From assembly GCA_030549495.1 (NCBI GenBank), contig JAUIRK010000511.1:199001-263000 (forward strand): 64,000 nucleotides of DNA. The letters are read 5' to 3'. Positions 32,701-45,900 of the stretch are shown one piece after another (the stretch's first letter is position 1; each line of letters opens with the position of its first letter). Both the position numbers and the translations under genes were made by a program. The notes beneath the pieces are model-generated. The model worked only from the letters and a program-made list of their open reading frames with translations, ran no database searches and was not told where the DNA came from. The stretch comes from Nectonema munidae (lineage: Eukaryota; Nematomorpha; Nectonematoida; Nectonematidae).

Positions 32701-34071
32701 TGGAAATCAGTTCTGTAAAAAATTTTCAAAAAATGGCTGCATATTAGATAAATTTGTATGAGAGAAGGAACCAAGTTGAAAACTAATTGAAAAGAGAAAA
32801 AATATATACAAATTGACAAGCTAAAAAGTATTTTTAATGGTATACAGGTTTTATTTAAAAAAAATCAAATAATAAAATCCTTTCTTCTATTTGTATCACC
32901 AGTGGGAGGATGTATCCCCTCACCCCCCTCTAGATCCGCCCCTGTATATAGTATAAATACATTAACATATATACACATTGTTTGCTCCTATCTGTTTGGC
33001 TCCACCATATTCTTATATTATTATATATATTTTTCCCCTTTTTTGAAATAAAATATATTTTTTAACTTCTTTAGCCACAAATCTCTTCAACTCTTTCACA
33101 CAATTTTTCTCTCCACCCCTCAAACAGCATGGATTTACAATATTGGCTGCGCCAATCTCATCAACCCCCTTCTGGAGATTCTAGTCTACTAAATGAAGTT
33201 GTCCTGATGCTACTCTCATAATCTCCTTTACTAATATACAAGCTATACATTCTATAGCTATTATACATTATATTATACAATATAAGCTATACAATGTATA
33301 GCAAGCATATACAAGCTCAAGTTTCTATGAAAAAGTTAAACTAAGACAACTGTAATATGTATTTTATTGAATAAGTAAGTATAATAGAAATTATATAAAT
33401 TTTTAGTTTATTTTGCTTGTGCCCACTGTTTAGAAATACCCTGCCAATAGGACTTCTATTGTTTTGCTTTCACTATTTTAGTCAATTGATGATTGAAATA
33501 TTGACTAAGATGAAGGTTTAACAATTTTTGATTCACAATGGAGGAGCTTCTTCTTCACGGTCGTAATTTTGTGAAAATTTGAATATAAGATTTTTACAAC
33601 TCCTGTTTTATTGGAAAACGGTATATCTTCCATGTAGACAAGTTACATACTTATTTATTAAAACTATATAGTTTTAAACTTTCCCTAAAAGGAGTACTAT
33701 ATCGACGATATAAAAGCATTCACGCATTCTCGTTTCAATGTCCTTCAGTTCCCTTACATCTCCCATACTCAAATATTTGTACTAAAATAAATAACGGTTG
33801 AGATAAAACTGGACAAATGATTTTTTTTGAAAAAAAAAAGATTTTTACCAATTGGATTGCCACTTTTAGCCCATTTTCTTTAAAAAATGTACAATTGATT
33901 TTGATTAACAGTTTTTAAAATGAGAGTCTACCGAAAATATAGTATCAAAAGATGCAGTTAACGATTTTATTACAAAGATTGAAGGCATATAAATCAGCCA
34001 ATTTTGTAAAATAGAAGTTTTAGTTAAGAGGATAGGGGAGCCCAAAAATGCCACTCCCGTGATTGACAGGG
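32701..34071. other. Right half of element X copy 1
   Basis: A patch at 32890-32945 (CCCCTCTAGATCCGCCCCTG) resembles one end of a GGCGGATC-type MITE. 33230-33300 is rich in TATA palindromes. 33900-34071 is the right inverted repeat. No ORF is recognised. Confidence 0.35.
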
Positions 34072-34109
34072 TTAAACTGACGATACGATAGGTTAATCTG
34101 CTTCAATAC

Positions 34110-34500
34110 ATTTGCATTCGTCAACGACTCTTATTCTGTTCAGGCTGCCCAGAGATCTCTTTTTTCTTCCGAAATCATTGATGCGCTTTTTGTATTCCTC
34201 ACCGAAACACGTTTTCCGTGCAATTTAGATATAACTGGCTAATTTTGAATTGATGCCTGCCATCTCCGCTTCCAATTATCTTATGTAGGTGTCTTTCAAT
34301 CACTATTTAGAAGGGAAACAAAATAATTCTTTTGTTGAACAGGCAAATGAAAATCTTCGCAGACATTTTCTCTCTTTGAACTTCTGGATAACTCGCTCAT
34401 AGCCACTGTTGTAGGCTTTCACGTCATCTCAGTATACATTGCATTTCTTTTGAACTTGACTTTACAGCTGCATGATATTCTTTATCGTTCCACATCTGAA
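34110..34500 (-). pseudogene. Degenerate coding-like segment, unknown
   Basis: The minus strand shows broken frames with protein-like composition, for example NSGYERVIQKFKERKCLRRF and CFGEEYKKRINDFGRKKRDL. The segment is less AT-rich than its flanks. It lies just outside the end of element X. No domain could be assigned. Confidence 0.3.
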
Positions 34501-34589
34501 ATGTTTCGGAATATATTTAGTTAAAATTTCCGATGAATACCGATATTCCTGAATATTTCGAGCCGATCCAAAAAGCAAATTACAGTTTA

Positions 34590-34990
34590 GATCAGCGGTG
34601 TCAGAAAGTGTATTTAATGGATGGCCTCAAAATTCATTGAATTATATGCCTTCAAACTCTGTAACTTTTTGGTAAAATCTTGATATCATTTTCATAGTAG
34701 TTGAATGATCAGGTTTGGAAAAAAATCTTAATCAAAATCAAATCTCCACTTTTTCCAGCAAAATTTTGATATTAAGTGTTTAACTTACATAACTCTTGAA
34801 AATTTGAAATCACATGTCAATCAAAATTTTGATTGATAATAAAATTGTTTACAAAAACTTCTTCCAAACACCAAATAAAATTAACTTATTTTTATGCCAA
34901 ATTGACCATTCTGACTTCATTTTAAGGCTCTCTTCTCTTTACATAAAAAATAATTATTGCAGAATTGAATGACCGAAAGTTGAGTTTGCT
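34590..34990 (+). repeat. Partial third copy of element X
   Basis: The sequence parallels 30690-31040. It has CTGTAACTTTTTGGTAAAAT, then ATCATTTTCATAGTAGTTGA, AGCAAAATTTTGATATTAAG and TGTCAATCAAAATTTTGATT in the same order. It stops after the beginning of one array-like unit (GCCAAATTGACCATTCTG). Confidence 0.6.
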
Positions 34991-34999
34991 ACCTCAAAA

Positions 35000-36781
35000 A
35001 CATTTGTCCTGTCCTCCTTCATCCATTGAAAGAGAAAGACTTTGTATTCGTGGTGGAATTACTCTCCAAAAAGAAATAGAGGGAAGAAAATAAAATTAAG
35101 TAGTGCTCAAACTTTAAAAATTAAAAGTCCTTGTATTTTTGAGTAGTTAACATCTGAATTAACTTCTACGCAATCTTTACAAGATCAATAATAAGATCTT
35201 CGAGATTGATCCTCATTTATTTAGATTTTAGATATTTTAAAAGCGTAAAAAAATTTTTATTTGAAATTTACTTTTTTGTTCAAATTTTTGAAGCAAGATT
35301 TAAAAAATGGTTGATTCCGGAGAACTAGTAATTCTTCACGTAAATTCCCAGGACCAAGGCTTGAAAGGAATATATTTATATAGCATGTTTCAGCAAGCAA
35401 TAAAATCTTTTTCAATAATAATTAGTTAAAATATTAAAGCAAAAATTTGAGCTTTCTATTTTAAGAAAAATATCTGAAAGATATTAAATAAAAAACTGGA
35501 AGAGTTTTGAACTTTTACTAGACCTCCATTTTTGGATGAAGAAAGTTTCTGCAAGTATTTCGTGCAAGGCGTCTAAGTTGAGAAGACAAATTAGTTTTTG
35601 TCTACTAACGGAGAGGAGGATGTAAGAAATATACGGTTAATAATATTATCAAGTGTAAACAATATGTTAATGATTAATTAGCATGGAAAAGGCAGAGTTA
35701 TTCATTTGCTATTCAAGAGATTCTCTGTCGATATATATTTTTTTTCAAAGAAAAGGGAAAAACATTCCTTCTCATTGGACCACTGAACACTGGTCCAATC
35801 AAATTGAGCAGCATTGCAATCGCCATTTCCCAATCTTTGGAAGAAAACGAAAGCGAATAAATTTGGACTGGGAGTGAAAGTGAATGAATGCAATAAAGAA
35901 TTGCATGATGAAAAATGGCGTACGATTTGCGATACTTTCAAGATATGCACAACACAGAGGAAAACTTTCATTTATTCAATTCATATATGTATGTATGTAT
36001 GTATACAAGAGGTTAATTTAAAGCATTTTAAAGTGTACAGAATAAATAAAATGTCGTAAAATGACGTGTTGTATTGCTGTGAAATCCTTTGGCCTTTTTC
36101 ATTTGGGTGGGTGAGTGTGGTTGCAGCAGGAAAAATAAATAATCAAATTGAATGGATGCCTTTTTGCGTATTCATCACACGCTTCCAACAGATTATTGCA
36201 GCAAGGTAAATATAACATATGGTGGAGTTAGGGGGTTAGGCAGTTTTAGATTTGTACGCATAAAAAAGGAAAATGAGAAACAAAAATAGGTTTCATGATC
36301 AAAAATGAGTAAATGTAGAAAAGGGAATAATAGAGCACGCCAAAACAAGAAGAAATAATATATACAGCGAGGGAGAGGGAAAGAAATATCAAAAATAAGA
36401 TTTTACGCATTGATGAGAAGCAGCGACTAGTACATATGTGTAATAAATAAGGACAATATCAATGATATACACCAGAAAAATATTTTACGTTAATTTACGT
36501 TGAATAGCTTTGAGCATTTAATAAATATTACACAAGAAAAGGGGAAATGTTGTAAGATGCGTTGCCTTAATTGTGGGTTGGTTGATGAAGATGATGACGA
36601 AAATATGAAAACAAAAGCAAAAAATACTAAATCGTATCTTAGTTGGGAGTAAAATGTAGTATGATGATGGAGTGAATGATGAGTGGTAGGAATAGTGAAT
36701 TAGAGACTGGAGTTGATTAAGTATTCTATCCACATTATTTAATTTAATTTCATCATTTAGCACAACCCCTGATTTCTTTTC
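35000..36781. other. Region downstream of CaMKII, probable 3' UTR on the minus strand
   Basis: The CaMKII stop codon is at 36782-36784, so the sequence just below it should be 3' UTR. The hexamer TTTATT at 35971-35976 reads AATAAA on the minus strand and could be a polyadenylation site. 35760-35800 holds a palindrome (TTGGACCACTG with CACTGGTCCAA). A segment at 36288-36336 recurs at 37612-37661. ORFs here lack motifs. Confidence 0.3.
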
Positions 36782-36965
36782 TCAAGCAGAGCTATGCGAG
36801 AAGAAGGGCGCCAACATGGAAGAGGAAGATGGAAATGTTAGATTGGCTGGATTAGCAGAGTTGCTGCTGATGGATCTGTGAAAGTGAATGTTTTGCCATT
36901 TGCCCGTCTCCTTCTTGGACCAAATTCTCGTTTCTTCGCATTGATGCGTTGATGCAATGCCATTA
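36782..36965 (-). CDS. CaMKII: CaMKII last exon: end of hub domain and C-terminal tail
   Basis: After TGTGTAG the exon completes Asn and encodes [20 protein letters not shown], then [11 protein letters not shown], the conserved last strand of the hub. It continues with a Ser/Pro/Asn-rich tail ending FFSHSSA and TGA. The usual CaMKII Ser-Glu-Glu-Thr-Arg-Val-Trp motif is Cys-Glu-Glu-Thr-Arg-Ile-Trp here. The tail after HFHRS is longer than in most CaMKII proteins. Confidence 0.92.
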
Positions 36966-39900
36966 CTACACACAACGAAAAAGTTTGATTAAAAAACGTC
37001 TTTGATTGGATACAAACAACACACACACTCATATGATTGGTTCGTTTTGCGGGATCGAACCCAAGAACTTGGGTTAAGTATCTAACCAACCTTCTCACAC
37101 CACCAAAAAATCTTTTCCATGAGAGAGGAATGCCTTAGGAAAAATGCAATGCGAAAAAACGCATACGCCTAATTCTATTTGGTGGGAGTAAATGCTTAAA
37201 GCTAATTTTCCATTTTTATGGCTCAGAAAATTTTTAATTTAAAAAATGAGTGAACAAAAAGAGAGTTTAAAAAAAATCTAATACAAATTATAAATGAATA
37301 ATATTTAACTAGCAAACTAAAAATGTGTTTATTTTGCCATTTTTCCATTCTATCTGAATTTAAATTCTAAGATCATACATTAATTACAAAATAACTTGCC
37401 AAATTTACTGCGCGTGTTTTCATCCCTCCCAAGCTTTGTCAAGCTCCCACTATTATAAAAAGGCTTTATACAAACGCGATTTTCGTCCCAAATTCAGCCC
37501 AATGAAGTAGATTATAAAATATACCATTTTTAGTTCTAAATTCTCTTTTTTTTAAATTCTAATTGGTCTTTTTTCAAATCTAATTTGTTTTTTTAAATGC
37601 TAAACAAAAAAAGGTTTTATGATCAAAAATGAGTAAATGTAGAAAAGAGAATAATAGAAAATAAATTCTAACGGTGAATTTAGAACTAAAAAAGACAATT
37701 TAGGGGTAAAAATGGTAAAATTTAGGTGCGCGTTTGGTAAAGAGTTTTACTATTTTTGTGAAAGTGCTCTCAGAGAAATGTTTTTTTCCTTTTGGCTTTC
37801 TCGAGGTGTTATCTTGCTATCATAATAGATCACGCGATTGATGTGTCGGGAAAAATTTTTTACAGACAATTATTCGGGTGATTAGAGACGAAATTGAAGA
37901 ATCACGAATGCTTTACCAATTTTTTCCTAGTTTTTTAATGACTGATTTTGTCTTTTCCGTGTGATTTTTTGTGCTAAAAGTTTTTTTTCATACTCATACT
38001 GATAGTATCTTAAATTTTTTTGTTTTTCAATCTTATAAAGAATATTTCTAATGCGTAACTGGTCTGGTACTAAATGTTCAAGAGATGTTTTAAAAAATAA
38101 TTCTGCCAATGATTTCACTGAACAGCTCCAAAGTTTTTTTTATGTGACAACTGGTATTGCTGTGTTGGTCTGCACAAAGGTTTTAATAAAATTTTCGACA
38201 ACTATTCTCCTTTCGGTTTAAATTATAAGTGTAAATGTTGTCTTGAGAAAAAAGAAGAATTCAAAGAGATACTTTCCTATAAACACAAAGTTGAAGTGTC
38301 TAAATTGGACAAAATTCTAGAAAAAGTAGGAAAACTTAGAAGCAACTTTGAACTTCAAAAATTATTCTGTTGAAAAGCAAACTGTTAAACCTGAAACTAG
38401 CCAATGGTGTTTGAAAAAATAAGTTTCAGTTTTTTTTATACGTTATTCAAAAATCAGCGTATTTTTGCTGTTTCTCTTAAGATCTACAAATGGTTGCATG
38501 ACAATGACTTTAATCTATTCCTTGACTTATCAATTCGTAAATTATACCCTTTTCATGTACAAACACTGATCCAACTTTTTTTTCTCGGGGGTCACAATGT
38601 AAGCGCGCTTCCGTTTGTAGATTCTGTTTAGAGGCGCATAATAGTAATATATGTTCTAAAAAATAGTGCTAGTCCTAATTGTGTAACCTGCAAATCCCAT
38701 GCTTTTGAATCTGTCTAGAATTGTGCGTGAGATTTCAAGCGCACCTCTGCGCAAAAAGAAACTAACAGGGTTAAACTTAATACCGAATTTTATCAGGAAT
38801 CTACAAGCAGGAATCATCGTTGTATTAATTTCATAGATTCTTCCTCCACCTCATTCGATGTAAACAGATCGCTTTTTTCTTTAAATAGTATAAATCTCGA
38901 AAGATATTTCAATTCTTGTTCAAACTCTTTTCAATTTCTTGGATTTAATGTAGTTAGTCGCCTTAATATATCATCCCATCCTTAAGTAGTAAGTTTGCGC
39001 TTTTGTCAAATTTTTTCGACTCTTTTTACCTTTATAACTACTCAATTATAGATGTCTTGTTTCTTCAGGAAAGTTGGAAATTGGAATGTAGAAACGATTC
39101 ACTTTAATATTCCAGGATATGATTACCTAGAATGTTTTAGTGGTTAGTCTTCTCATGGTGGTTTATGGTTCTTTATTAATAACAAATTTAAGAGTAAAAA
39201 GTCACCAGGAAATTTTTCGTTAAAGATGTTTTTGAGCATATGGCGATAGAAATGCTTACAAATAAAAATAGAAGCCTAAAAATAAGTAATATATATACTA
39301 CATGGCTCCACGTAATTTAGTTTCAAATACAGAAAGCTTCTTCTCTTATCTAGATTCTTTTTTACGCAATTGTGATAATGAGGACTTCAACATTTACTTG
39401 GCGGATTTCCATCTTGACCTTTCAAAAGAAACAAATCATATTTTTAGTTTTATAAATATTATACACTCTAATAGTTTAAGTTTGAGTTCTATAAATTCAA
39501 TTACAGTCCTGAGTCATTAATGAATTTATTCGTGTCTGTCTAATCTATCATCTATTATATCCTTAGCCAGCAAAAAGTTATCTAAACACAAAAAAGTAGG
39601 TATAATGTGAAACATAAAAGTTGGATGACTTCTGAACTTTTGAGTTTTGAGCCGAAGACGAATTTTTATCAGACACCCTCATTAAATTGCGTAATTATAT
39701 AAAGAATACAATTATCTTAACATTAATTCTTTGATTAAAGTGAAAAATCAATAGTAGAAATAAATGGGAATTGCAAAAATCTTAGAAAAAGTCATTCAAT
39801 CTCAAATAGTTTCTTTCCTTGAAAGTAATAATATTTTATCAAATGCTCAGTTTGCATCTCGTAAAGGTTTGTCTCCTGAACCCTTACATAGTCACTTGCT

Positions 39901-42900
39901 TGAAATAGCAATTTCATATCTTGAAAAAAACTTGATATTGGGGTTATTTTTTTGGATTTATCAAAAGATATTATTAAAAGATATTATTACACAAATTAAG
40001 TATTGTTTTGTATTTATATGAATGATTTGAACAAAGTATGTGATTTTTTTTTCCACTTTTTCATCTATGCAGATGATATTACCCTTGATTTTGTATATAG
40101 TTGTAAATATACTGAAATCGATGATTATATCTAGAAACAACCATGTTGATAGAAAGCTTCTCATTGATGAAAAATTAACTTTCCAAAGACATATAACCTT
40201 TTTAGAAATAAAACTTGGTAGTTATTGTTGGCATTCTCAAACATGTAAAAAAATACTTCCCTACTAGAATTAAAATTATTCTGCTCAAAACTCTTTTCAT
40301 CGCTATTATGTGCTATAGTTTGAACAATTTTGGATCTGTAATCTCAATACTCTCGAAAATCAGAAGCTATCAGAATCGCATCCTCAACAAAGTTTTACTC
40401 TCACACCAATCCTCTCTATCTTCCATTTGATTTAATAAAGTTAAAAGATTTGTACCATCAAAAAGTTGGAATTTTTCTTCTCCAAAACTTTGATGCACCC
40501 TACACTTCATTCCAAATCTTGATCTCTTACAACACAAAAAGCTTTTACTCATTTCGAAATCCCAAAACTCTGAATAAACCTAATCTCAGATTCTCTCTCT
40601 CATGAATTCTATGAATCCTATAAACACCTACTAGGTGATGAGTGCTGCTCTTCCATTAAAAAAGGTAGAGAATTTGTTGAAGCTCCACTTCCTTTCAAAA
40701 TACAATCCGCCATATACCTGTGCTGATCCCTTCTTGCTTACTCACGTATCAAATCTCAGTAGATGAATGTAAAAAATAATGGCGGGCATGAAGAATTATT
40801 ATCAGTTTATTTTTGCTTCCACTCTGGATTTTGTTCTTCTTGGTAAGCTAGAAGGTGTTGTGATTACAGTTAGAAACAAGGTAAATTTGATTTGATAAAA
40901 TCTCTGCAATTATGGGTGGATTTGGAGATGAGAGTGCACAAATAAAATAATCGTGGTGTGTTCACTGGACAAAATTCCTTTAAGAAAACAAATTTTGAAA
41001 TTATATAATAAAAAAAAAGTTCGCCCCTACCCAAAATTTTGAAGATCTGGGCCCCTGATTCACGGAATGAACACCCAAAATATGTAAAAGAATTAGACTT
41101 CAAATATAAGGATCTTCAAAAAAGATAAGGAAATGATCCTATCTCGAAGGCCTCTGGAAAGAAAAACAAAACCTTGGTTTCTATCGAATAACACTAGAAT
41201 CCCTTCGCCAAAGCACGCGAAAAAGCTTCGAAATGTGAAGGGGCAAAGTCGAAATCAGATCGCTCCAAAATCATTGGAAACATATTTTCATATGCAGATT
41301 AAAAAAAGTCGGTGAAACAAATATGTCATACTTTCATTAATTATTCCAACGCTCACAAAATCGCACACACATAAAAAGCCAAAAAAGAAGTTTTATCTAA
41401 AAAGGTTACAATTCAGATTTTTAAATTTTCTTCTTCTTCTTCTTCTTCTTCAGAATTCGCGTTTTCATTATTCCGTCATCCTTATTTTTATACACCAATT
41501 TATGACAAGTAATGCTATAATTCAGCCATGTCAAACATGCGGCCCATTACAAGCAGATTTGCGGCCCACACAGATTACAGTATTATTAATTTTCTCAGAG
41601 AACTAGGTTGACTGATTTTCACTTATCATCTCTTATAAAAGTTCGCACTGCACAGAAATTTCAGGCAGCCATAGCAAAGATTGTCAATAACAAGAGGTGT
41701 CAAGCCTCGGGACAAGAGCATGTAAAGTATTTGAATAATTATTAATAATAAATGTTTATTTTGAACTGTTGTAATTTATGTGCTTTTCATTTGTAGTTCA
41801 TTCAAACACATGTGGGCCATGTATGTTGCCTTATAAACTTTTTTTATATTAAAATAAAGAACAGATTTATATCCGTGCTAATTTTTTAATTAAATTATTT
41901 TGTTTAACTATACATGACTTTGTACTTGCATTTTTGAATATAATCAAACCATTACATGTTTCCAAGTTAAAAGTAAAATATTCTGCAATAATTTTTATTG
42001 AACAACTTTAAATATAATTGTAGGAGTGCGGCCCTCATGAGAACACAAACTCACTCCTTTGGCCCTCATGGGACTCCGAGTTTGACATGCCTGCTATAAT
42101 TAATATAATTTTAATTTTTATATTTTGAAAATTATCGAAGAAATCAATGATGCCTCCTCAATTTAAAAGCATTTCTTTGTTAAACATATTATTATAATCA
42201 CTTAAGTTGATGCCCTCCTTCCATTTTATATCATTTCTTTGTCAGACCTATTATTATTATTATTATATCAATCAGTCTAATCCATATCATTTCCTCTTTA
42301 TACTTAAAAGTATTTGATAACCAGAAGTAAAACAGTAACACCTATTAAACATCTATTTCCAATATACCCATTTTGTAGATGTTTAACAATTCTTGTTAAA
42401 CAAATTCCTTGTGCATTGCAAAGATGTGGAAATAGAAAAAACAAGACTTACTTATCAACGCATTGAGTGAGTCGAATATAAGCGATTGAAGCGAAATCGT
42501 CGCCCAAAATATGAACATATGGGTTCAGGATTGTCGTGTTGATTGATTTTGAGTTCTTGCCTAGAACTAAAACAGAGATTATAAAATTTAAGTATGGATG
42601 CAAATGAAAGACAAGATTTTATGAAGGCACGTGTATCTCAAACAATTTTTAAAGTTTATCATACAGAATAAGATACAAAATGAACCACATCGATTTTATT
42701 AGCAGAGTTATGGAATTCGAAATGGGATTTGTAGTACTAAAATATGAAAGTAAGAAGATCTAATGACCCCTCTTTAGCCCAAGCTGGAAGTAAGAGTTAT
42801 GTTAAGAATTTGGAGTCGTAGACGGATTAGTATTTAGAATCGAAGTGGGATATTTTAGCTCTGAATTGGACACACCTGATTATTAGAAACAATCACATAT

Positions 42901-45900
42901 TTTTAAGGACTTATTATCTTAGGCTATATTATCAATTTCAAAAAGTTTGAGAAACGAATGTTAAAATTGTTGAAGTGAAATTTTGGGATATGTTGGAGAA
43001 TATTTTTGTGAAGGATGTTTAGACAACTGAAAAAGTTTTAACGAATACTCGTGATATATATTAAATATTCAAAAATGTGCCTACCCTAGCGTGTATACAG
43101 AATATTAATTTTTGGCATTCATAATAAATTCCCAAAATCAATGAAATTGTTAAAATAAATAATCAATCAATCAAAATTAAAACAAGCACAAATATGAGAT
43201 AATTTTATCAACTTTCAAATACCAACCAATCAACTAAATAATAATTAAATTGATTGATTGACTGAATAAAATAGCCAACTATTGCTACACAACTACAAAA
43301 TCGAAATCTACAGCACTTTTCAGTATACACATAAATGCGATATCTAATAGAAATGGTGCCGTATATGCACGACACAGCTTAGGAACCAACAAAATTTTTA
43401 TACCAAATTTAAAGTCTTCTTTAGTATAGTTTTGTAACACTGTCTTTTATCGATGGAAGTCAGGCATGAAACACACGCTTATCAGAAATATGCAATCATT
43501 AGCACATTATCAAATCTTGTGCATCTCTGAGTATTATTGAAATATTTAATTATTTTATGAAAGGCATGCCCGAATTTTGCAACAAAAAAAACATATGGTT
43601 TTTTAATGAAAAAAAAACCGTTTGTAATGTGTGAAAATTTTCCAAAAATGTTAAAAAAAAAATTTTGTCTAATCTTTTTGATGAGAATTTACTTTTTTTA
43701 TAAACTTAACTAAAAAATTTGGTTTAGAGCAAAAAGCTATTCCTAATTTTTGGCATTAATAATCACAAGAACAAATTTTTGGAAAATAAAAAAAAATCCG
43801 TTTGAAATTATGAGAGGATTTCGTCACGCTTAGCAAAAACTTATCCAAACGCGGCCTAAGAAGTAATACAGCTTTGGAAAACACAGTACAATCATAAAAA
43901 CGAAAAATAGGTTTCTGGGGCATTCTAGAAGCTTCCTGATGTTTTTGAGAGGGCGAGTTACTCCTAAGAGAAGGGAATGCATAAATATCACTTTGTCATT
44001 ACTTATTTTTACAATCTGCTGATCTATTTTCTGAAATTGAATGACTTTATGCATTTTGACTTGTAATGCCAAATAAATAAATTGCGTCATTTACTTCCTA
44101 TATATTTTTTGCAGAATTCTATATCATATTTTTATGTGTAGAAGATGCAAGGAGGCGTGGAGAGAAAGGTTTGCTCTTAAAGGGGGCGCGCGTAATTCTT
44201 GTAGGTACATTGATTCTTTCAGTAATAGAATTAAATAAAGACTCGCGCCATCTTTCTACCTGCGCATTTGCTGCAGAGATGCTAGTTATGGGATTGTGCG
44301 TTACCTTGAAGCTTAAAAAAGTTGTTAGTTGTTAATCAATATCTGTGCTCAGCTTGGCATGAATGTCATGCCTATATCAATATTATTTAACTACACTTTA
44401 ATGTCCTTGTATCATTTGTATTGTACGTATAAGTGTACTGATTTTCGTTTTATAGCAAACATTTAAGAATACGAACGCGTCGAGAGAGAGACACGAATAC
44501 ATGTTATTCTGTTCTTTCACTTAGCCCGAGCACCACTGCAATGATATTTGCAATTGACGAATGCATATTTAGCTTACCGCCAGCTCAAATTTGAATTAAG
44601 CTTATTGGACCTTGATTGGAGACCACCTGTCCACAAAGACTTGATACGGTTGTCCATAGTGATTGCCTTTTAATGCAGGTCTGGATGTGGTCTTTTTTTT
44701 TATTTAATTTTTTCGTGAATGAAACGCAAATACTGGCATAAAATAAGATAACCTTATTATTGAAGTATAGAAAAAGAGTAGGTAGCAAAAAAAGAAGGCT
44801 TATGTTTGAAATGGGAAAAAACAATCATTTCAAAAGCACACACACACACATGTGGCTTTCCTCGCAAAGAATTTAAAAAGGTACCAAAATTTTTTTATTA
44901 TTATAACAGAATGATATCTAATTTTTATGAGGAAAACCAAAAATTATATCAGAGGATAGATAAGTCATTTGCAAAAGAACCTGTTTTGAAAAAGTATTAA
45001 CTCCAAAAAGGAAGCCATGAAACTCATAAATACACATTGATTATTTTTTATTCTTTTGCGTATCAGAATTCTAGAAAGTAGGGCTTTTTATATGAAGTGT
45101 GCTAAAGTCCAGTATGAAGAGAACTATCACGTGGCGAAGTTCTTCCCATTCTATAATATACCCCCTTAATCTCAATCTATGACAAGGGGCCACGAACTTT
45201 TAAAATCATTACCCTAAACTATATCAATTCACGGCAACGTTGGAGCATTTGCAAGAAAGAATTCATTCTTTGAATCTTCAAATGTTAATATGGGAAAGAA
45301 AGCTCTAATGACGCCAAGCACCTCTTCTGCCCAACTGTTAGCGGATAAAATGTCAAAAAAGAGGAGTTTACTTACAATTGTCGAAGTAGAATTTGTGAAA
45401 GTCGAGGCCTTGTATGAGATTTCCAGAAGATTCTGGTTCAAAAGCAGTTATGTTTGCATCGCACAGCTGTCTAGAATGAAGCAGAAAAATGCTCAGCTAC
45501 GGTGTTGACTATTGTGCTACAGACGCTTATCACTGCTGAAAATTGCTAGGATTTTGGAGTTATAATTATTGTTGAAGAACTATCCAAAATGATAGCGATA
45601 ATTCAGGAAAATTGTGACCGTGAATAATAAGACGCCACAATATTTATAATACATGTATCGTTGTTAGTGTTAGTGTTAGATTTAGTGTTAGCATAGTTAG
45701 AATATCGTTAGTGTTAGAGTTAGGATATTTAGAATATTGTTAGTGTTAGCATAGTTTGAATATTATTAGTGTTAGTATAGTTAGAATATTGTTAGAGTTT
45801 ATTTTAGTATAGTTAGATACAGTGGCGGATCGAGAAATTTATTATGGGGGCTATTTAATTTTTTTGCAATTTTGCTAAAAGGCTTCAGAGAATACGACAG

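Larger units (their letters stand above)
30600..34075 (+). mobile_element. TTAA-bounded large non-autonomous element X, copy 1
   Basis: The left boundary is TTAA (30600-30603) followed by ACCTATTAGTGCTGGGGG. The right boundary, on the minus strand, is TTAA then CCCTGTCAATCACGGGAG. Subterminal sequences also pair as inverted repeats. CTAGCTGCATCTTTTGA at about 30720 mirrors a TTAACTGCATCTTTTGA block read from about 33960 on the other strand. The ends match copy 2 at 55018-57123. No transposase is recognised inside. Most of the left half is a tandem array. The TTAA ends suggest mobilisation by a piggyBac-type enzyme. Confidence 0.55.

Noticed and set aside
36838-37098. 86-codon minus-strand ORF overlapping the CaMKII last exon
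   Set aside because: It is the shifted-frame shadow of the hub exon. The true frame gives [17 protein letters not shown].
45290-45508. 72-codon + strand ORF at the CaMKII hub exon
   Set aside because: It is antisense to the clear CaMKII exon and has no motif of its own.
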